Assembly (NCBI GenBank): GCA_025201365.1
Contig: JAIXMF010000021.1
Span: 186,001 to 250,000, forward strand
Length of the DNA: 64,000 nt
Reading direction: 5' to 3'
DNA from: Syncephalis plumigaleata
Taxonomy: Eukaryota; Zoopagomycota; Zoopagomycetes; Zoopagales; Piptocephalidaceae
Below the pieces are notes generated by a model. The model was not told where the DNA came from, ran no database searches, and saw only the letters and a list, made by a program, of their open reading frames with translations. Of this stretch, positions 49,170-62,700 are shown piece after piece (position 1 is the first letter of the stretch; every line of letters starts with the position of its first letter). Position numbers and translations under genes: made by a program.

Positions 49170-49882
49170 AATAACGAGTGATACAACTACCTATAGGAAA
49201 CGTAAAGCGTAAAACAACAATATATGAATGGCATTAAGAAGAGTGGATGAGTGGTATGAACATTTTACACGAGATACTTCCATTATTTATAGCAGTTGAC
49301 TTGCTTTCTATTCAGCAGTGGATTATTAGAAGTGCATGCTAGCCTTGCCTGTTTGGATCTATCTATGGATAAGGGCAGAATGGTACTTCATGCCCATATG
49401 TAGTAAACTCATGCTTCACTTGGATATATTTGGTTTTTTTACTCAAAGATGCCTTCGTGGTGCACAACGTCGATGGCTAATCAATTGGATGCATCTAGTA
49501 GTTCTATTCGATTGCATTCCTGCTGTGACATGACATTTCGATAACAGCAAATCATATTAATCCATATCATGAATCAATAATTAGCTCATTTATAAGTGTC
49601 ATCATTGATTAGTACTATACGAAACATGACTCGATATTTGTACATTCAATCTATCTTAAGCTTGAATAGTTGCCATGCATTCAAATTAAACGGTTACACA
49701 GCCATTACATCTGTCTAATCATTCTAGTATATGAATATGTCATTGACATCAATAAAGTGTATTAACTGAGAGCAGCTTTATTACTATGCATTATATTGAC
49801 TGATAATAAGCAGCTAGATTCATTTTATCTAACATTTGCTTATAATTTATCATGAGCATTGATCATGGCAATAGTGTATCGT
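49170..49882. other. Spacer between the two secreted-protein genes
   Basis: Contains the promoter of the secreted unknown and the 3' end of the pseudokinase gene. A 65-codon frame at 49336-49533 is hydrophobic but has no support. Nothing else is seen. Confidence 0.5.
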
Positions 49883-51212
49883 TTAATTACGAGGGCGCGC
49901 TGCAGATTGTAACTCTGAAAAACGTTGCTCAACTACAGGTCGATTGAGATATTCCTCTGGTGTTGGTCGATCGCCAACCTTAGGGGCCAAGAGATCCTTC
50001 ACCAAATCAATTAGTTGCTTTGCAACAGCACCACCATTTGCGTAAGACGTGATAGATGGTGGAGCAAATAAGCCGTTAGCGTAATTCTTATAGAAATCTA
50101 TAAAACCACCAGTATGTACTCGTCCATGCAGTGCTATAGTATCTTTCTGAACATCTCTACCAGTTATAAGCTGGTAAAGTCTTGCGCCAATAAACCAAGT
50201 GTCGGCCTTTGGCAAAATATGCGACTTGATTTTTCCGAACTCTGGTGGTGAATTATTATCATCTTGATTGGCTACTCTTCCTACAAGTGGTTTGCCTTCT
50301 TTGAACATGACACTCATGTCAAAGTCAACAAGCTTGATATGTGGAATACCATTTGGATCCTGCGTTACAATGATATCTAGTATGATGGATATTAGTAATT
50401 AGCAAGTCATGATATCCATACTGCACTTACCTGAAGATTCATGTTGTTATAGATAATCTGATTCTGATGAAGAAGTCTATGGGCTATACAAATAATGTTA
50501 ATAATCACATATGCAATAACAATAATAGATATTGACTCACCTTTGAGAAGCTGAATAGCTATATCGTAGATAATACGATCTCGGTTGTGACATTCAGTGT
50601 CTAACGTATTATCCAATGACATCTCCAGCATACTCCATAACCATGCATCGACCAAATTTAACATAAGGAATTTCTTTGGGCAGAAACTAGGTCTATACTT
50701 CTTGACTGTTTCTGCAGTTGCAGATGGCAAACCAGTCTTGAATGTCTTATGTGATTCACAAGTATTGACCATCTTGAGGATTTGCTTGTTTGGCCTTGGC
50801 AATTGCCTAGTAATAGTATGTTAGCCATAGTAATAAACAACCATAGTGGCGTATTATTACCTTCAATATTTTGTCTTCTCCGCTGGCCATTCCATAGTAT
50901 CCGCATTTAATAAATCTTTCTTGACCATTGTATGTGGCAACACCCATTGCCGAACCAATACCATAGCCGACAACTTTTGTAACCGTAAGACCTGTGTGAA
51001 GTTTATCAGGAATGCCCACTGGCAATGTAACCCATCTCTTTGACACGTCATCGTTTGCTAATTCAATGGAGGTTAGAACAGTTATAGTTTAGCATATCAA
51101 TACTAACCAGTTGCAGGTTTGAACAATATGGTGTTCCCAATGCCTGCTGAATATATGCAACAGCCACCAATGTGGAAACAAGAACTGTGCTACTGAATGA
51201 TAAAGACTTCAT
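49883..51212 (-). CDS. Predicted secreted protein kinase-like protein (pseudokinase)
   Basis: Starts at 51212 with a signal peptide (MKSLSFSSTVLVSTLVAVAY). The next exon is an N-lobe: VVGYGIGSAMGVATYNGQ is a Gly-rich loop and RFIKCGYYG carries the VAIK-type Lys. Later exons read FCPKKFLMLNLVDAWLWSML (hinge-like), RDRIIYDIAIQLLK, then HRLLHQNQIIYNNMNLQ where kinases have I-I-H-R-D-L-K-P-E-N, so the catalytic Asp and Lys are replaced by Asn. IKLVDFDMSV takes the place of DFG. ADTWFIGARLYQLITGRDV corresponds to subdomain IX, and RPTPEEYLNRPVV to the end of the fold, before a stop at 49883. The fold is thus kinase but the chemistry is probably lost. The exon 1/exon 2 phase does not fit the best donor, so that junction is uncertain. 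Target and role unknown. Confidence 0.75.
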
Positions 51213-53008
51213 GGTGCAAGTGTTGGATCTGGACGACGATTATTGTACGCAAATGAATGGATAACTCTCGAATGATAACCGTGGACGATTGCTTGTAGCT
51301 TGCTTTCTCGAGTAGTGTAAGCTCGTTAACAATAATATAGATTGTAATCAAAAGTGAAGTGTGTGCTTTGATAAGCTGTATGAGGTGTAATCGTAACGAG
51401 AAATGGTGATAAACTATAGCTTACTGTTGACAGATATCCGTTATTTATATTTCTGCGGGTTTTTTGCTTGTATGTACATCTCGATGATGAGTAGTCGATA
51501 AATCTGTACAATAGCCATGATTAGAATTTTGCATGATGTATACAAGCTTCATTTGGCATAAAGAACTCGGTATAAATGTGCTCAGTTCTTGTTGCTTTAT
51601 GTATCACGAGGGTTGGATTGGCCATTTCGCATCTATTGCTGTTTGTCTCGAGTATGCTAGCATTATAGCATTGTAGCGCTGTACAGTGTATTGTGTTTGT
51701 TACTCATATTAACACGCTACTATTGACAGTATAATGCTAGCAACATCTAAATAGCATAGTATTATCGGTGATAATACAGTAAGAATTATCATAGTTGAGC
51801 AATATTACAAACTGCATCTAGGAGCGAGAAGAATAATGCACTGTAATAAGAATGGCACACATGTCATAAAAACATTCTATAATCGAGTTTCATACCACGT
51901 TTACAAAACACATCTTGCTATGACAGGGTTGGCTATAACCAGTGTAGTCCTTTGTGTAGAATCTCATCGTAATGATATATTTGGTATACAAATCGTGTGG
52001 CATTGCTAATTATATATTTTCCTTATTACTTTGATGCAAAAGCTGGCTTACTGATTTATGCTTTCCCCTTGGAATCCTTATTCAGGAAGATGCCAACGAG
52101 AAGATGTCAAAACATTGGAGAGAAAGAGGGCAGACATGTTGCAGGCTTAAACGTGGATTCCAACGAGATTACAGCAAAGTGTCGTCACCAGTTATTCCAG
52201 CACTTCCGATAGAATGCAATTCGGTGAATAGCAACGAAAAGTACTTCAAACTAGGAAGGAGGGTAACATGTCTACACCTATAGCCCGCACGTATGACTTC
52301 TCGAATGGGATGAACTACGGAGCAACTATCAATTAGACGAGGATGTATCTCCGTATCATGTACAACTAATGTGTCGATATCAAAACAGAGAACTAATGGT
52401 TGCACCGACAATACATGAACATTGCAGTAATAGGACATGACAGCAGTATGTTCCATGACTAGATCTACTCGGGGATTTGATCGTAACCAATGAACGACCA
52501 GTAAATTCTTACAAAGCTTGTGTCATGCTAGGAAAGAGCTTCAGCCATCCGCTATCGACTCGCCACACACACTTCAACAATGGATGGTTTGCAGTTATCT
52601 ATTGACAACCAACAACTAAACAGCTAGCATCAAAATGTTGTCCTCTATCAGCGTCATTCCTAACCCTGACAAATCCAATACTTCTAATAAACCGTTCATT
52701 ATATGTGCTCCATGAATCATACAAATGACAGTGGTTGCTACCATCTACAAACAAACGCAGTACATCGTACAAGCACTGTATAATGTATGGATCAATGTCA
52801 TTCATGGTATACTAAAGGCTAAGTATTAGACATCAGTAACAAGAACCACTAAAGAGTCCTTCCAAAAGAAATAACAATGGCATTTTACGAATCTTAATTG
52901 ATATTAAATCCTCACGTTTTTACAAATTAATAAATATCGTTATCTTTCACATTTCTTTCCCTTCCTTAACTATTTGTATTGGTATTTCAAAAAGAAGTTA
53001 CGCACGTC
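51213..53008. other. Spacer between the secreted pseudokinase and SRP54
   Basis: The first kilobase is AT-rich with no gene and should include the pseudokinase promoter. A minus-strand patch with coding-like sequence at 52169-52805 is listed separately. The SRP54 promoter lies near the end. Confidence 0.5.
52169..52805 (-). pseudogene. Possible broken gene of unknown family
   Basis: The minus strand opens at 52805 with MNDIDPYIIQCLYDVLRLFV, then SWSTYNERFIRSIGFVRVR, and stops at 52599. Directly beyond, the same frame reads ANHPLLKCVWRVDSGWLKLF and stops again, and a second frame from 52456 gives MEHTAVMSYYCNVHVLSVQP and CRHVTLLPSLKYFSLLFTEL to 52169. The Leu-rich, Cys-containing character and a CVWR sequence recall F-box/LRR proteins, but no domain is certain. 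It could be a decayed gene, or a gene with consensus errors like those elsewhere in the window. Low confidence. Confidence 0.3.
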
Positions 53009-55402
<2,394 letters not shown>

Positions 55403-55685
55403 TTATACGGTTTCTTACGCTTCATTCAATGATCCTATGTGGCAATACTTACTTTTCTTTACCATTCAACTAAATCATTTTATTCCATTTATTACTATTA
55501 GTATACTTGCACATCATCAATACATCTACTTACTGCTTACTATATCAGTCTATCATAAAAGAAACTAATAAATCTATGATGTAGAGAAAGTGTAATAGCT
55601 AGTGTTTATTTAAAGTGAATAAAAAGAGAGAGAAACCACACACACACACATCCATCACTTGAGATGAGATGAAATACGATCAATA

Positions 55686-58282
55686 TTAATCTTCTTTAGG
55701 TGTTGTATTAAAGGTATTTGAAGTTTTACGTAATTTAGCCACGTAGAATCCATCCATATTATGCGTGTGTGGATAATAACGACGTGTCATAGACAATGAA
55801 GGATGGAAATTCTTGCCACGATAACTAGAATATACATAGATATAGATATAGATATAGATATATTAGTGATACTAGACATTATAATGTAGATGCTAATCAC
55901 TTACTTGACAAATCCTTCAACACCAAAGCTAAGACCAGTTTCAACTAGTTTGACATTAGGACGTTTACGTAACGCGTAATTGACTACATCTTCATTTTCC
56001 TCTACGGTAATGGAACAAGTGGAATAGACGATATAACCACCGGTAGATGAATTGGCATCCACCGAGTCGATGGCCGATAGAATGAGTTCTTTCTGAATTT
56101 GAGAAAGTAATTTAAAATCTTGTTCCGTCTAAGATCAATACACAACATTAGTTAATGTCATCACTTATTAACAAAATGTATGATGCATTACCTTATTCAA
56201 TTTAACAGATGGATCTTTGGCGATAACACCGGTACCGCTACATGGCGAATCAAGTAGAATACGATCAAATCCACCAATGACTCCGGGGAACTCGCGACCA
56301 TCATAGTTGGATACAACGACATTACGTGCACCTAATCAATAAATGAGTCAATTAACATGATGTGTATGTGTATATATTATATACAAGTACTAGTAGTATA
56401 CATACCTAAACGATGAATGTTCGCCACTAATGACTTGAGACGATCCTTGTTAGCATCATTAGCGAATACACAACCGGTATTCTTAGTAAGAGCAGCTAAT
56501 CATCCATTATCATTATTATTAGTATATCGTAAAAGAGTAGAGCACTTTATAATGACTACATACCGATATAGGTTGTTTTACCACCAGGTGCAGCTGCCAT
56601 ATCTAGAATACGTTCATGTTCACGCGGTGCCAACGCCATCACCGGTAGGAATGAGGATGCCGCCTGGATCATGTAGTGACCCGCTAGATACTCGGGTGTA
56701 GCACCAATAGGAACAGGCGAGTCGAACACTTGTAGACCCACCTTGGACCATTTACCAACTGGATCCAGATTCACACCACGACTAATGAGGCTTTGTGCCA
56801 AGTCACGTCGACGTGTCTTCAACGTATTCGTACGAATAGTAATGGGACGTGGTGTCTCATTAGCCTCGAGGAATTCTAGTAGTTCTGCCACTTGGAATAG
56901 ATCAAAGAACTTTTCCATAAGGAATTCGGAATAGCCATAGTAAGCGCATAAATCACGAATAAATAATTGAACATAGTCTGCGCGTGAACTATGATCATAT
57001 CATATTACATAGAGGAAATGATGATGATTAGTATACAAATAGATAGATAGATAGATAAATAAATAGATAAATACAAGGTAGGCTTACCTTTTTTGATCGC
57101 GTAATTGCGAGAAATTCGCTAATACACGCGCTACTTCATGAATACGCTGATGAATGGCGGTGAGATCTGGTGGTTGCTCTTGTTCCAATGCTAGATCCTC
57201 GGCACTTGGTAGACTAAAGTGTTCCTGATCTTGTATATTCGTTTGCAATTCCTCTTCAGCTAATCGCTCATCACGACGACGTTTACGCTCATGTCGTTTG
57301 GCTTTCTCTTCGAATGTCAACTAATTTGACATATTAGTATTCTTTATTGTTATTATTTCATCCTACTTACAGTATCATCCTCATCAATATCATCACTGTC
57401 CATTGCTTCATCCTCATCTTCATCCTCATCTTCCTCTTCTATATCAGAGGCATCAAATTCATCTAATTTTGATACTGTCATCTCCTATAATAATACAATG
57501 GTTATCTTATTGAATAATAGACAATCATGTCAATTACTTACATCATCACTATCTTCTTCGTCTTCCTCTTCCTCTTCAGCCATGGTTTTCTTATTCTTCT
57601 TGGCAGGTTTCAACCAACTAGCATTGTCATCTGTAAATCCATTGGATTTGACCTTCTTTCCATTGGCTGATCGTTTAGTACCACTATTTATTAAGGAGTA
57701 GATTGTTAGTATATACAATATGAATAAGTACAGTTACTATTATAATTACCGTGATGTAATCATCTCTTCTTCATCATCACTATCATCTAATAATGACAAT
57801 TTACTACCGGCCTTCTTCAATTGACTATCATCGCTGTCATCGCTATTGTAAGCATTTGCATTTGGTTCATCATCTAGGGATTCACCACCAACTATGTAAC
57901 ATTGATTGGTTAGTTGCTAGATAAGTATATAGTAGATTAACCTACAGAAGGATGCATCACTATCGGATGCCACATCTGATGATGCCTCATCGCTATCCTC
58001 ATCTAAAGCGGCCAAACTAACGATTTCACCATGGGTTTCATCCTCTTCGCTGTCAGCATTAGTTGCTACTTTAGTACGCTTCTTGCGCTGTTCATCAGCG
58101 GTGCCATTGGACTTTGATACAGTAGTGGCGGCTTTAGCGGTTTGTTTCTTGACAACTTTGGCAGCCTTCTTCTTTTCATCCGCTCGTTGTCGCTTAGCTG
58201 CCCGTCTTCCTACTGTCTGAGGAGCATCTGGATCGACGAGTGGTTGTGGATCTGACTGCTTTTGCTTTGCTCTTCTACCCAT
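55686..58282 (-). CDS. NOP2: 25S rRNA m5C methyltransferase, nucleolar protein NOP2
   Basis: NOP2 (NSUN1) is a nucleolar SAM-dependent methyltransferase that makes m5C in large-subunit rRNA and is needed for 60S assembly. Starts at 58282 ([20 protein letters not shown]), stop at 55686. The first three exons are Lys/Arg-rich then strongly acidic, as usual for NOP2 N-termini. Central domain: [38 protein letters not shown], and [16 protein letters not shown]. The SAM site is [15 protein letters not shown]. The two cysteine motifs are [15 protein letters not shown] and [18 protein letters not shown]. The C-terminus reads [14 protein letters not shown] and [20 protein letters not shown], ending TPKED. 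It converges on SRP54 with about 280 bases between stop codons, and is divergent from the CYTH gene. Confidence 0.95.
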
Positions 58283-58715
58283 AGTAAAGAATCGTTATGA
58301 ATCGACGTGAATTAATAGGACTAATTCGGAGAGAAAGAGCAAAGAGTGGAGAAAGAGGTCGACTTACAAAAAAAAGAAAAATAAAAAAGAAAAATTCGAT
58401 CCTATTTTTTGTTATATCAAGTTCTCCTATTAACGTGGATCCAATCACAATCACCATCATAAATATACTAGAGCGTGTTTCGTATACAACAATCTATAGA
58501 TAAATAAATCCATTAGTGTTCTAGTATATTCTTATGTAACCATTATGACTATGCATTAGCGTATATAAATATATATAATAAAAGGGGCTATCTACAATAA
58601 ATGGTTTAAATAGACATCTACATATCAGCGTGTTACAAAGGATGACGATGATGATGATGATGCTAGTGTGTAACTGTAACCGCCATATTCCTAACAACAT
58701 AAAGATAGAAGCAGG
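58283..58715. promoter_or_regulatory. Shared divergent promoter of NOP2 and the CYTH gene
   Basis: 433 bases between outward-facing start codons, with an A/T-rich purine tract at 58366-58395 and a TATATAA-like stretch at 58561-58582. No specific sites are recognised and no gene is present. Confidence 0.45.
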
Positions 58716-59401
58716 ATGTGTTTATCTATGTTTCGCTACTCGCGTGCATCTCAACAACACTTTTTACCATTTGTTACTTTCTTGACTTTACCGCGTTCCT
58801 TTCAACAAATATCCTACGTTACTACTAGGCGAATCACGTTAAACTACGCGTTACACTATCGACTACAAAGAAGAATAGTTACCATGACGTCACCACCAAT
58901 GGAAGTAGAAATAAAGATTCGTTTACCGGGACGAGAAGACTACGATAAATTGGTATCGATTCTAGAGAAGACGCTAGTGTCGACGGAATACCAAGAGAAT
59001 CACTTCTTTGACGGGCCCAACTCGGAATTGTAAGTATTATCGTATATAGGATAGGATAAGGATGCATAATAAACATCAACATAAATACATATAGACGAGA
59101 GAAACGTAACGTATTACGTACACGTCTAATACAAGAGATGAAGAAGGACGAGATTGTCGATAAATACGCGGTTGTCACGTTAAAAGGCAATGCACAACTC
59201 GTTGATGGTATATCTCGCGTAGAAGAGGTAGGCTATCCTTAAAGATGTGACGACATTACTTTAATCATACCATGATATCTATATGAATGATATTAATGAA
59301 TGGCTTATTCACATTTAGTATGAGGATCGTATCGGTTGGAATGATGCCAAAGCTGTTTGTGTAGAACCAGCACGTCTATTGCAACTAGAGCAACATTATA
59401 G
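58716..59401 (+). CDS. CYTH/triphosphate tunnel metalloenzyme (thiamine-triphosphatase-like), 5' part
   Basis: Triphosphate tunnel enzymes hydrolyse thiamine triphosphate or inorganic triphosphate using a metal in a beta-barrel. Exons 58716-59029, 59095-59227 and 59319-59401 join in frame. The signature ExExK appears as MEVEIKIRLPG, followed by ENHFFDGPNSELREKRNVLRT with the Arg-rich strand RNVLRTRL, and YAVVTLKG. There are two in-frame ATGs: the first (58716) adds 56 residues rich in Arg, Ser, Thr and aromatic residues with almost no acids (MCLSMFRYSRASQQHFLPF), which looks like a mitochondrial presequence; the second (58884, MTSPPMEVEIK) starts right at the domain. Exon 3 ends at a GTATTT donor; an LTR element begins 40 bases into that intron, so the rest of the gene lies beyond the window or is separated from it. 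Confidence 0.82.
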
Positions 59402-59441
59402 GTATTTACATTATTGTTTGCACAATGATAAATTAACTAAC

Positions 59442-59743
59442 TGTCACGGCCCTATCTGGTAGGGGGCACGATAGGGGCCGGACAAGGGATTCCAGAAAGT
59501 GACGTGCAACAACCTCAGTTAGCTGCAGTGGCTCACTGTTGGAATGTATAGACAAATAAAACACTTTAACACGGTTAATACTTGTAAGACACTTGGAGCA
59601 CAGTAGTGTAGAGATAAAAGATAGAATTGTTCGTCTTTATTAAAATTTGCTTTTGCGTTTGCTTTTTCTTCTCTCGACGCTGAACGTGTAGCTATCCTAT
59701 TCTGGACCGCTAAGCCACGAGGTCAAGATATGGCGCCACATCA
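59442..59743 (-). repeat. LTR of the Ty3/Gypsy element (3' LTR in element orientation)
   Basis: Inferred from TG...CA ends: TGTCACGGCCC on the left, CGCCACATCA on the right, followed by the polypurine tract. About 302 bases. The partner LTR is outside the window, so the right border is inferred from the ends and the tract only. The pol stop codon lies inside it. Confidence 0.75.
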
Positions 59744-62700
59744 CTCCCTCTTCGAGTGTTGAGCGTCCCGCCAACATACTAGGTTGGTCTTCGCTAGATA
59801 ATAATAAAGTGTTAGTTAATGATAATACTGAAACTGGCTCACTGGCCGTGGGGGATAATAATAAATGTTGTGGACGAGAGTGTAAAGGAATAATTCGATC
59901 AGCGTGTGCGGGGAATGTCCTTTTTGTGTCGAGATCACATAGTCTGTAATTGACAGCTGACGTCTGCTCTACGACTCGGAAGGGTCCACGTATACGTTCC
60001 TTCATCTTCTTTAATTTAGATCCTTTCAACAGCGTTTCTTCTAACCATACCAAATCACCCTCATTGAATGCTTCTCTTCTTCTTCCTTTGTTATAACGCG
60101 CTGATTGACGGCGTTGGGCGGCTTCGATCATGAGGCGAGCTCGTTCTCGTACATCATTCAACCGTAATTGTAAGTCCTTCACGTACTCTTCGTATTCTTC
60201 AGTTCGCTTATTGAATCGTGCTTTTGTCGTGGGCATGTTGTTAACAGCGACTTCTAATGGTTGAGTGGCTTCGCGGCCGTAGAGTAGGTTGAAGGGCGTC
60301 TGACCAGCAGACGATTGCGGTGTAGTGCGATAGGCGAACAACAGTAAAGGTAAGTACTTGTCCCAGTCGGTTTCGAAGTCGTTAGTGAACTTGGCAATCA
60401 TTGAAGCTAGCGTATGATTGAAACGTTCAACGAGACCGTCAGTTTGTGGACGTCGTGCTGATGTAATTCGCTGACGAATGCCTAGGCGGCGCGCGATTCC
60501 TGCTGTGAGACCAGACGTGAAGTTGGTACCTCCGTCTGTGAGGAGTACACGGGGCATTCCATGTCGAGCGATAATGTTATTCATAAGGAACTTGACGGTA
60601 GTCTCGGCTGTAGCGTCCGGTATCGCAGCAGCTTCGATCCATCGAGTTGTGTAATCGCAACATACGGCAACATACTTATTACCATACTCTGACTCAGTAA
60701 ACGGTCCCATTAGGTCGATAGCGATAAAGTCGAACGGCTTCTCGGGTACCGGCAGAGACTGTAGCAAGCCAGAACGCTGTGTGATGCGTCGTTGCTTCTG
60801 GCATCTCACACAAGTTGCTACATAATCTCTAACGTCACTATGTAAGTTCGACCACCAGTACTTTTGTCGAATTCGTTTATATGTGCGATATCTACCGAGA
60901 TGGCCGGATAATTCTTGATCATGATTATGATATAGAACAACGGGTTGGAACTGTTTCGGTACTACGTCCAATAGTACTTCTTGATCTTCTTCCATCTTTC
61001 GGCGCATCAATCGACCGTCGACGAGGCGATAACTTCGAGCGCGTTTCTTGATCGAACGTCGTGTAGGTTCATTCATCATGATAAGATGATCGTTACCTTT
61101 CAACAAATATCCGTAGATGTCACAAGTGGCGTTCTCACTGCGTTGTGCCTGGAGCCATTCGTCTGCCGTAGGTAATAATGGTACAGCGGCCGTGGACATG
61201 ATTTCGACAGCTTTATCTTCTTCGGCTTGAGCGACTAGTTCCGGCCATGGCAATGGATCTCGCGACAAGGCATCGGCGTTGGAGTTGGCAGTGCCTCGAC
61301 GGTACTCGATAGTGGGGCAATATTCTTGTAATCGCAGCACCCACCTACCTAGTCTACCGGTTGGATTTGGACGAGACATTAACCAGCGCAAGGCGGAGTG
61401 ATCGGTAACAACAGTGAATTCACCACCGTAAATGTATGGTCGAAATTTATCGATGGCCCACACGATCGCTAAGCATTCACCTTCCGTGGCTGAGTAGTTG
61501 CGTTCAGCTTGGTTGAGAGCACGGCTGGCGTATGCGATAGGCTTCCATTGGTCGTTCACGAGTTGAGAAATGACGGCACCAATACCAGTAGAAGAGGCAT
61601 CGGTCTCAATTCGGAAAGGCTTGGAAAGATCGGGGTAAGTGAGAACAACATCATCGGTAAGGGCTTGACGTAACTGATCGAAGGCAGCTTGTTGAGCATC
61701 GGTCCAGGTAAATGGCGTGTTCTTCTTAGTGAGACGATGTAACGGTTCAGCTTTCTCAGAGAAATTAGGAATGAATCGTCTATAATAGGAAGCAAGACCT
61801 AAGAAGCTTTTACATCCACGGACATCTACAGGAAGAGGAAATTGATGAACAGCGGCGATTTTGTTGGGATCCGGCTTAACACCGTTGGCAGTGACCAAAT
61901 GACCAAGGTAAGCAATCTCTTGATGACCGAAGTGACACTTGCTCTTCTTTAGTCGTAGGCCAGCCGTACGTAAGCGTTGAAAGACTTCTCGTAGACGTTC
62001 TAGATGTTCCTCGAACGTCCGTCCATAAACGATAATATCGTCCAGGTACACGATGCAGGTACGCCATTTCAATCCAGCCAGCACTTCGTTCATAAGACGT
62101 TGGAACGTAGCTGGTGCATTGCAAAGTCCAAAAGGCATGACTTTGAATTGATATAGACCATCGTGTGTAATAAAAGCAGTCTTTTCTCTATCTTTAACGT
62201 TCATTTTGACTTGCCAATAACCTGAAGCTAAATCTAACGTAGTAAACCAACGAGCGCCAGACAGCATGTCCAAGGCGTCATCTACTCGCGTAGTAGGATA
62301 AGAATCCTTCTTGGTTACTTCGTTAAGCCTACGGTAATCTACACAAAATCGTGCGCCTCCATCCTTCTTACCAACAAGAACAACAGGGGAAGACCAAGGG
62401 CTGAAAGAGCGTTCAATGATTCCGTTTTTGAGCATATCATTAACAGAATTGGTGATAATCTCGCGTTGACGATGAGCTACGCGATATGGCGGTGAGTTGA
62501 TGGGTCTACTGTCGCCAGTATTAATGAAGTGTTGTATACTAGTAGTTGCACCAGGATTATTAGGATTATCTGCAAATAGATCCGTAAATTCCCGTAGCAA
62601 CTTGTCGAGAAGGTACTTGCGTTCCGATTCGACCAGTTCAACATGTGGAGACTGAGATACTGCCGCAGAAATAAGGGCTGTAGGAGTCTCTTCGTTGAGT

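Noticed and set aside
49336-49533. 65-codon plus-strand frame with Trp/Leu-rich sequence
   Set aside because: No homology, no neighbours, and it is antisense to the promoter region of a secreted-protein gene.
50863-51051. Alternative frame MTCQRDGLHCQW in the pseudokinase N-lobe exon
   Set aside because: It fits the exon 1 phase, but only the other frame shows the Gly loop and Lys of a kinase N-lobe that match the following exons.
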